Source: Mycteria americana (lineage: Eukaryota > Chordata > Aves > Ciconiiformes > Ciconiidae). Taken from it: a stretch of 64,000 nucleotides of DNA. The translations under genes and the position numbers were made by a program. Position 1 is the first letter of the stretch; each line of letters opens with the position of its first letter. The notes beneath the pieces were generated by a model. It was not told the DNA's origin. It worked only from the letters and a program-made list of their open reading frames with translations, and made no database searches. The stretch lies in the NCBI RefSeq assembly GCF_035582795.1, contig NC_134368.1:10813501-10877500 (forward strand). The letters are read 5' to 3'. Positions 12,137-64,000 of the stretch are shown piece after piece.

Positions 12137-14999
12137 GTACGGGACCGGGCAGCGCCGGGCTGAGGGGCCTCCCGTGCGGGCAGGGGCCGCTGCGCGCTCG
12201 CACATTTACCTCAGGCGGTGGCGCCCGCCCTGGGGCCCGGGGTGTTGCACCCCCGCCGCCTCATGGGCGCCAGTTGGCAGCAAGGTAGCTGTAGCCGTGT
12301 ATTACACCTTCGAAAATTAAAATGGGTAAAATGCTTGATGTGTGTGGCACGCAGAAAGTGTCCGGTGCCCTGGGCAGGCTTGTAACTACTTCACTCGTTT
12401 ATTGGGTGTCTATAAATACAGTAGAAAAGATCAATGGGGCCTATGTTATACTGTAGACAGGATTGTTGGGCTTTGCTCCCAGAGTTTTCATTAACTGTTG
12501 TGATTTTGGGCAAGTAGCCAGCCTCGGTGTCCTTTGGCTTCCCTATCTCGTAAATATAATACAACTTACTTGCAGAAGGTTTTGTACACTGAATATTTAA
12601 TTGTAAAGTTCCACAAGATATTTCCACAAAAAAAATACTGTCGCAAAGAAAATACTTGTAGTAGGGATGCAAAACGTTGAAATACATGCAAATTAAAAAT
12701 TAACATAAGATCCAGGCTATAGCTGCTCAGGGTGAATGTTTTCCATCTGATGCTTTGCTGCCTTAAGGGAGGAATCTGCTGAAAAGAGGACCTGTGCCCA
12801 GAACTGCTCTCTGCTACGTTCAGGCAACAGTCAGTGATGTAGAAAAGTCCAGAGTAAATGAGAATGGCAGGATGTAACCATTGGGACAATTGTACCCTGT
12901 ATTCAGTGGCTCTTTTTCTAGCACACAGCTGGGAGAAACACCTATTCCATTTTGAGCAGTAGCTACTTGATCTGACTGAATTTTGCAGGGAGGCTTAGTT
13001 CAGCCCTCTCTTTAAGAAGGATGGGTTTCATCAGAGGAAATGCAGTTGCAGTCTTTGTAGGCCAGGAACATAGGCACAAATGTAAAACCTGAAGGAATCT
13101 TTCAGGTCATTGAAACCAGTCCCTACAATTGTAGCCAGTCTTATCCTGCGTAATTGCTTTCAAAATATCTCCAAGCTCCATTGTAAAATAAGGCTAAGTC
13201 AGGTTCTTACCTCCTTTAACAGAAATTCTACATCTGATAATGGAAGAATATTTCTACCATTTTGTGCATAGCATAAATTTATATAATTTTTATACATAGC
13301 AATTAGACTATTCTCCTAAATGGCTGTGTGGAAACAAAGGTGCATGTCATAACACAAAGCATTTTATTCCTGATGTGTATGTTTTAAAACATTGATGATA
13401 ATAATAGCAGTTTGTTTAAATACAATCGCAATTTAAGTTCTTTCTATTAAGAACCCCTGTATGTCCAGAGTTCTCAAGGCATTACTCTATGTCTTAGTTT
13501 TCATATTCCAGGTTTTGGTTTTAATGATTGTTATTTGGAGGGGAGGGATGAATATCAGCATGTACAGAGCATGAGAGCTCAAACTGATTTCTACTATGCC
13601 ACTTATTTGTCACTGGGAGAGCTGTTGGAGCCTGAATTATGATTCAGCCTGAATGAGTACAGAGGTATTTCTCTCTCCCTTATCCAAAGTCCCTTGGCAG
13701 GTACAGAGAAACAGATCATGTTTCTCAGAGGAGTGGAGAAACAGTGATTCCTCCTGTGACAAAGAGACACAGTAGCACCTCTTTTTTTATTTGCCATCCC
13801 TTGTCATGATCCAGCCCTGTTTTGCTGGACTTTTTTTTTTAATTGGACATTTTGTCTTGATCATACAAGGTGACTAAATGCCTATATTGAGCATAATCAC
13901 AGACAAACTATTTTTTTCAGCAGTTTGAGTTTAGTAATTAAAAGTGCTATTTAGGCAATTGTCATTGAGTTATGATAGTGCTGAAAGGCAGGGTACAAAA
14001 ACACTGTATCTGGAAATGTTATGATATCCTTTTAAAAAAAGAAATGAATTATCTTTACCACAGTGGGAATGAATCATCTTGATCAAGCATTCTTTTGTAA
14101 CATCAGAATATTATGATATATAAAATACAAGAACAATTTTCAAAAATACATTTTTATTCTCACCATGGAAAATTACTTCTGTGCTCATTTTTTCCCATTG
14201 CTAAACCAGATTAATGACTTTCAGCCCTGATCATTACTATCATTGGTCTGTCATACACAATAACATGTGCATGTGTATAAGCAAATGAATTATATAGTTC
14301 TTGTCATGTGAACATTAATGTCTAGGTGTCCAGTTCTGCAAACTCTCATGCATATGAGTAAGACATCATTCAAGGTAGATATAATCCAGTCATTTCACAA
14401 ACAAAGCATCAAGCATAAAAAGTACCCTGCTGCTGTGCCTTCAAAAACCTTGACAGTGGCCTGGACTACTGACGTGTTGTGATCGCTGCCCAGCTTGCTG
14501 ACCAACACTGTCTCATTGCTTCCTTATAATTCCTCTCTGTTCCTATTATTTTGTTGTTTTGGAAAAATAGGCTGTTAATAGCAACCTGTGATAAGATTTA
14601 AGACTAAAATTTTGCTTTCAGTTGCATCTCACTGGGAAGAGCCGTGTATTAAATAGGACCTGGATAGCACACATGCAAAAATTCATGCTTTTCTCTAGTA
14701 TTATCTTTAATTATATTTCATCAAATCACCTGATACAGAAACCATTTCAGGTATCAACCTAAGCATCATCTGAGACATTTGCAGAATAAGAAATATGTAA
14801 TTATGTCTTGTATTTTATTGATGTTTGCACTGTATTCTCATTTCTCCTGTTAGCTGTTCTGAGTTATGGTGATTTTGAAAGCTTGACCTAAATGTTCTCT
14901 TCTACATTACTGCAGTATATGTTCTCTATGAGCCTATCAACATACACTATGATACAACCGAAGGAGGCATGAAAAATTAATGATTTACTATATTTATAG
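12137..14999 (+). other. CFAP99: CFAP99 5' intron / upstream region
   Basis: This lies between the putative noncoding exon and the first coding exon. The CpG-rich edge fades by about 12.3 kb and the rest is AT-rich. Around 13090-13200 a sequence with 'aggtcattgaaaccagtcc' resembles an old antisense CR1 but is too diverged to be sure. No other gene was seen. Confidence 0.5.
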
Positions 15000-15007
15000 G
15001 ATTCTCC

Positions 15008-64000
<48,993 letters not shown>

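Larger units (their letters stand above)
10440..12290. promoter_or_regulatory. CpG island / bidirectional promoter of ZFYVE28 and CFAP99
   Basis: Base composition changes abruptly from AT-rich intron to very GC- and CpG-rich sequence and back. The island contains ZFYVE28 exon 1 on the minus strand. It also contains a consensus-like splice donor at 12137 on the plus strand that could end a noncoding first exon of CFAP99. Between the two lies a core of about 11.45-12.00 kb with NRF-1, CCAAT, YY1 and three ZNF143/Staf-like motifs and no clear TATA box. This is the usual make-up of a head-to-head CpG promoter. All long ORFs here in every frame are by-products of the missing stop codons in GC-rich DNA. 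Confidence 0.85.

Noticed and set aside
10504..12288. Many long overlapping ORFs (up to 241 codons) in all frames of the GC-rich region
   Set aside because: They arise from low stop-codon density in the CpG island. They are Ala/Arg/Pro/Gly-rich with no domain, and only the 13-codon ZFYVE28 exon has a splice site and family match.
13090..13200. Possible antisense CR1 ('aggtcattgaaaccagtcc')
   Set aside because: It is too diverged to separate from chance; mentioned in the intron entry but not called as an element.

Overview
This is a vertebrate nuclear window, almost certainly from a bird and probably a neoavian one. The evidence is a 3' CR1 LINE fragment with the avian-type ATTCTATG-like tail, a second short CR1 tail, an ancient antisense CR1-like fragment, and a solo endogenous-retrovirus LTR of a type I recall as common in neoavian genomes. 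GT-AG introns separate small exons, and mammalian Alu or L1 elements are absent. Most of the window is intron. No bacterial operon, CRISPR array or tRNA was seen.

Layout. Positions 1-11148 are the promoter-proximal part of intron 1 of ZFYVE28 (minus strand). Its first coding exon, 13 codons, ends at a canonical donor at 11148/11149. Positions of about 10440-12290 form a CpG island that acts as a head-to-head promoter. It carries NF-Y, NRF-1 and YY1 motifs and three ZNF143/Staf-like motifs. From about 12.1 kb rightwards the plus strand carries CFAP99 (cilia and flagella associated protein 99): a putative noncoding first exon ending at 12136, then 13 coding exons from 15008 to the right edge. 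All reading frames and splice phases join without a stop. The 532 complete codons match the CFAP99 family from its N-terminus into the C-terminal coiled coil. The 3' end of the gene lies outside the window.

The introns hold the repeats: the CR1 3' tail near 38.6 kb (intron 4), an old antisense CR1-like fragment near 44.0 kb (intron 5), a solo LTR with GGGCC target-site duplication at 48.66-49.22 kb, and two related unclassified repeats at 48.2 and 53.2 kb (introns 8 and 9). A truncated CR1 with reverse-transcriptase remnant lies at 60.2-61.2 kb (intron 12). A probable antisense LTR fragment lies near 22.6-23.1 kb (intron 1). Several intronic stretches look like conserved noncoding sequence, but this cannot be shown without alignment.

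The two genes are unrelated in function as far as is known: ZFYVE28 is an endosomal FYVE protein and CFAP99 an axonemal protein. They share a regulatory island, and the same head-to-head order exists in human 4p16.3. I found no convincing undescribed biological system; the points most worth checking are the shared promoter and the repeat histories.
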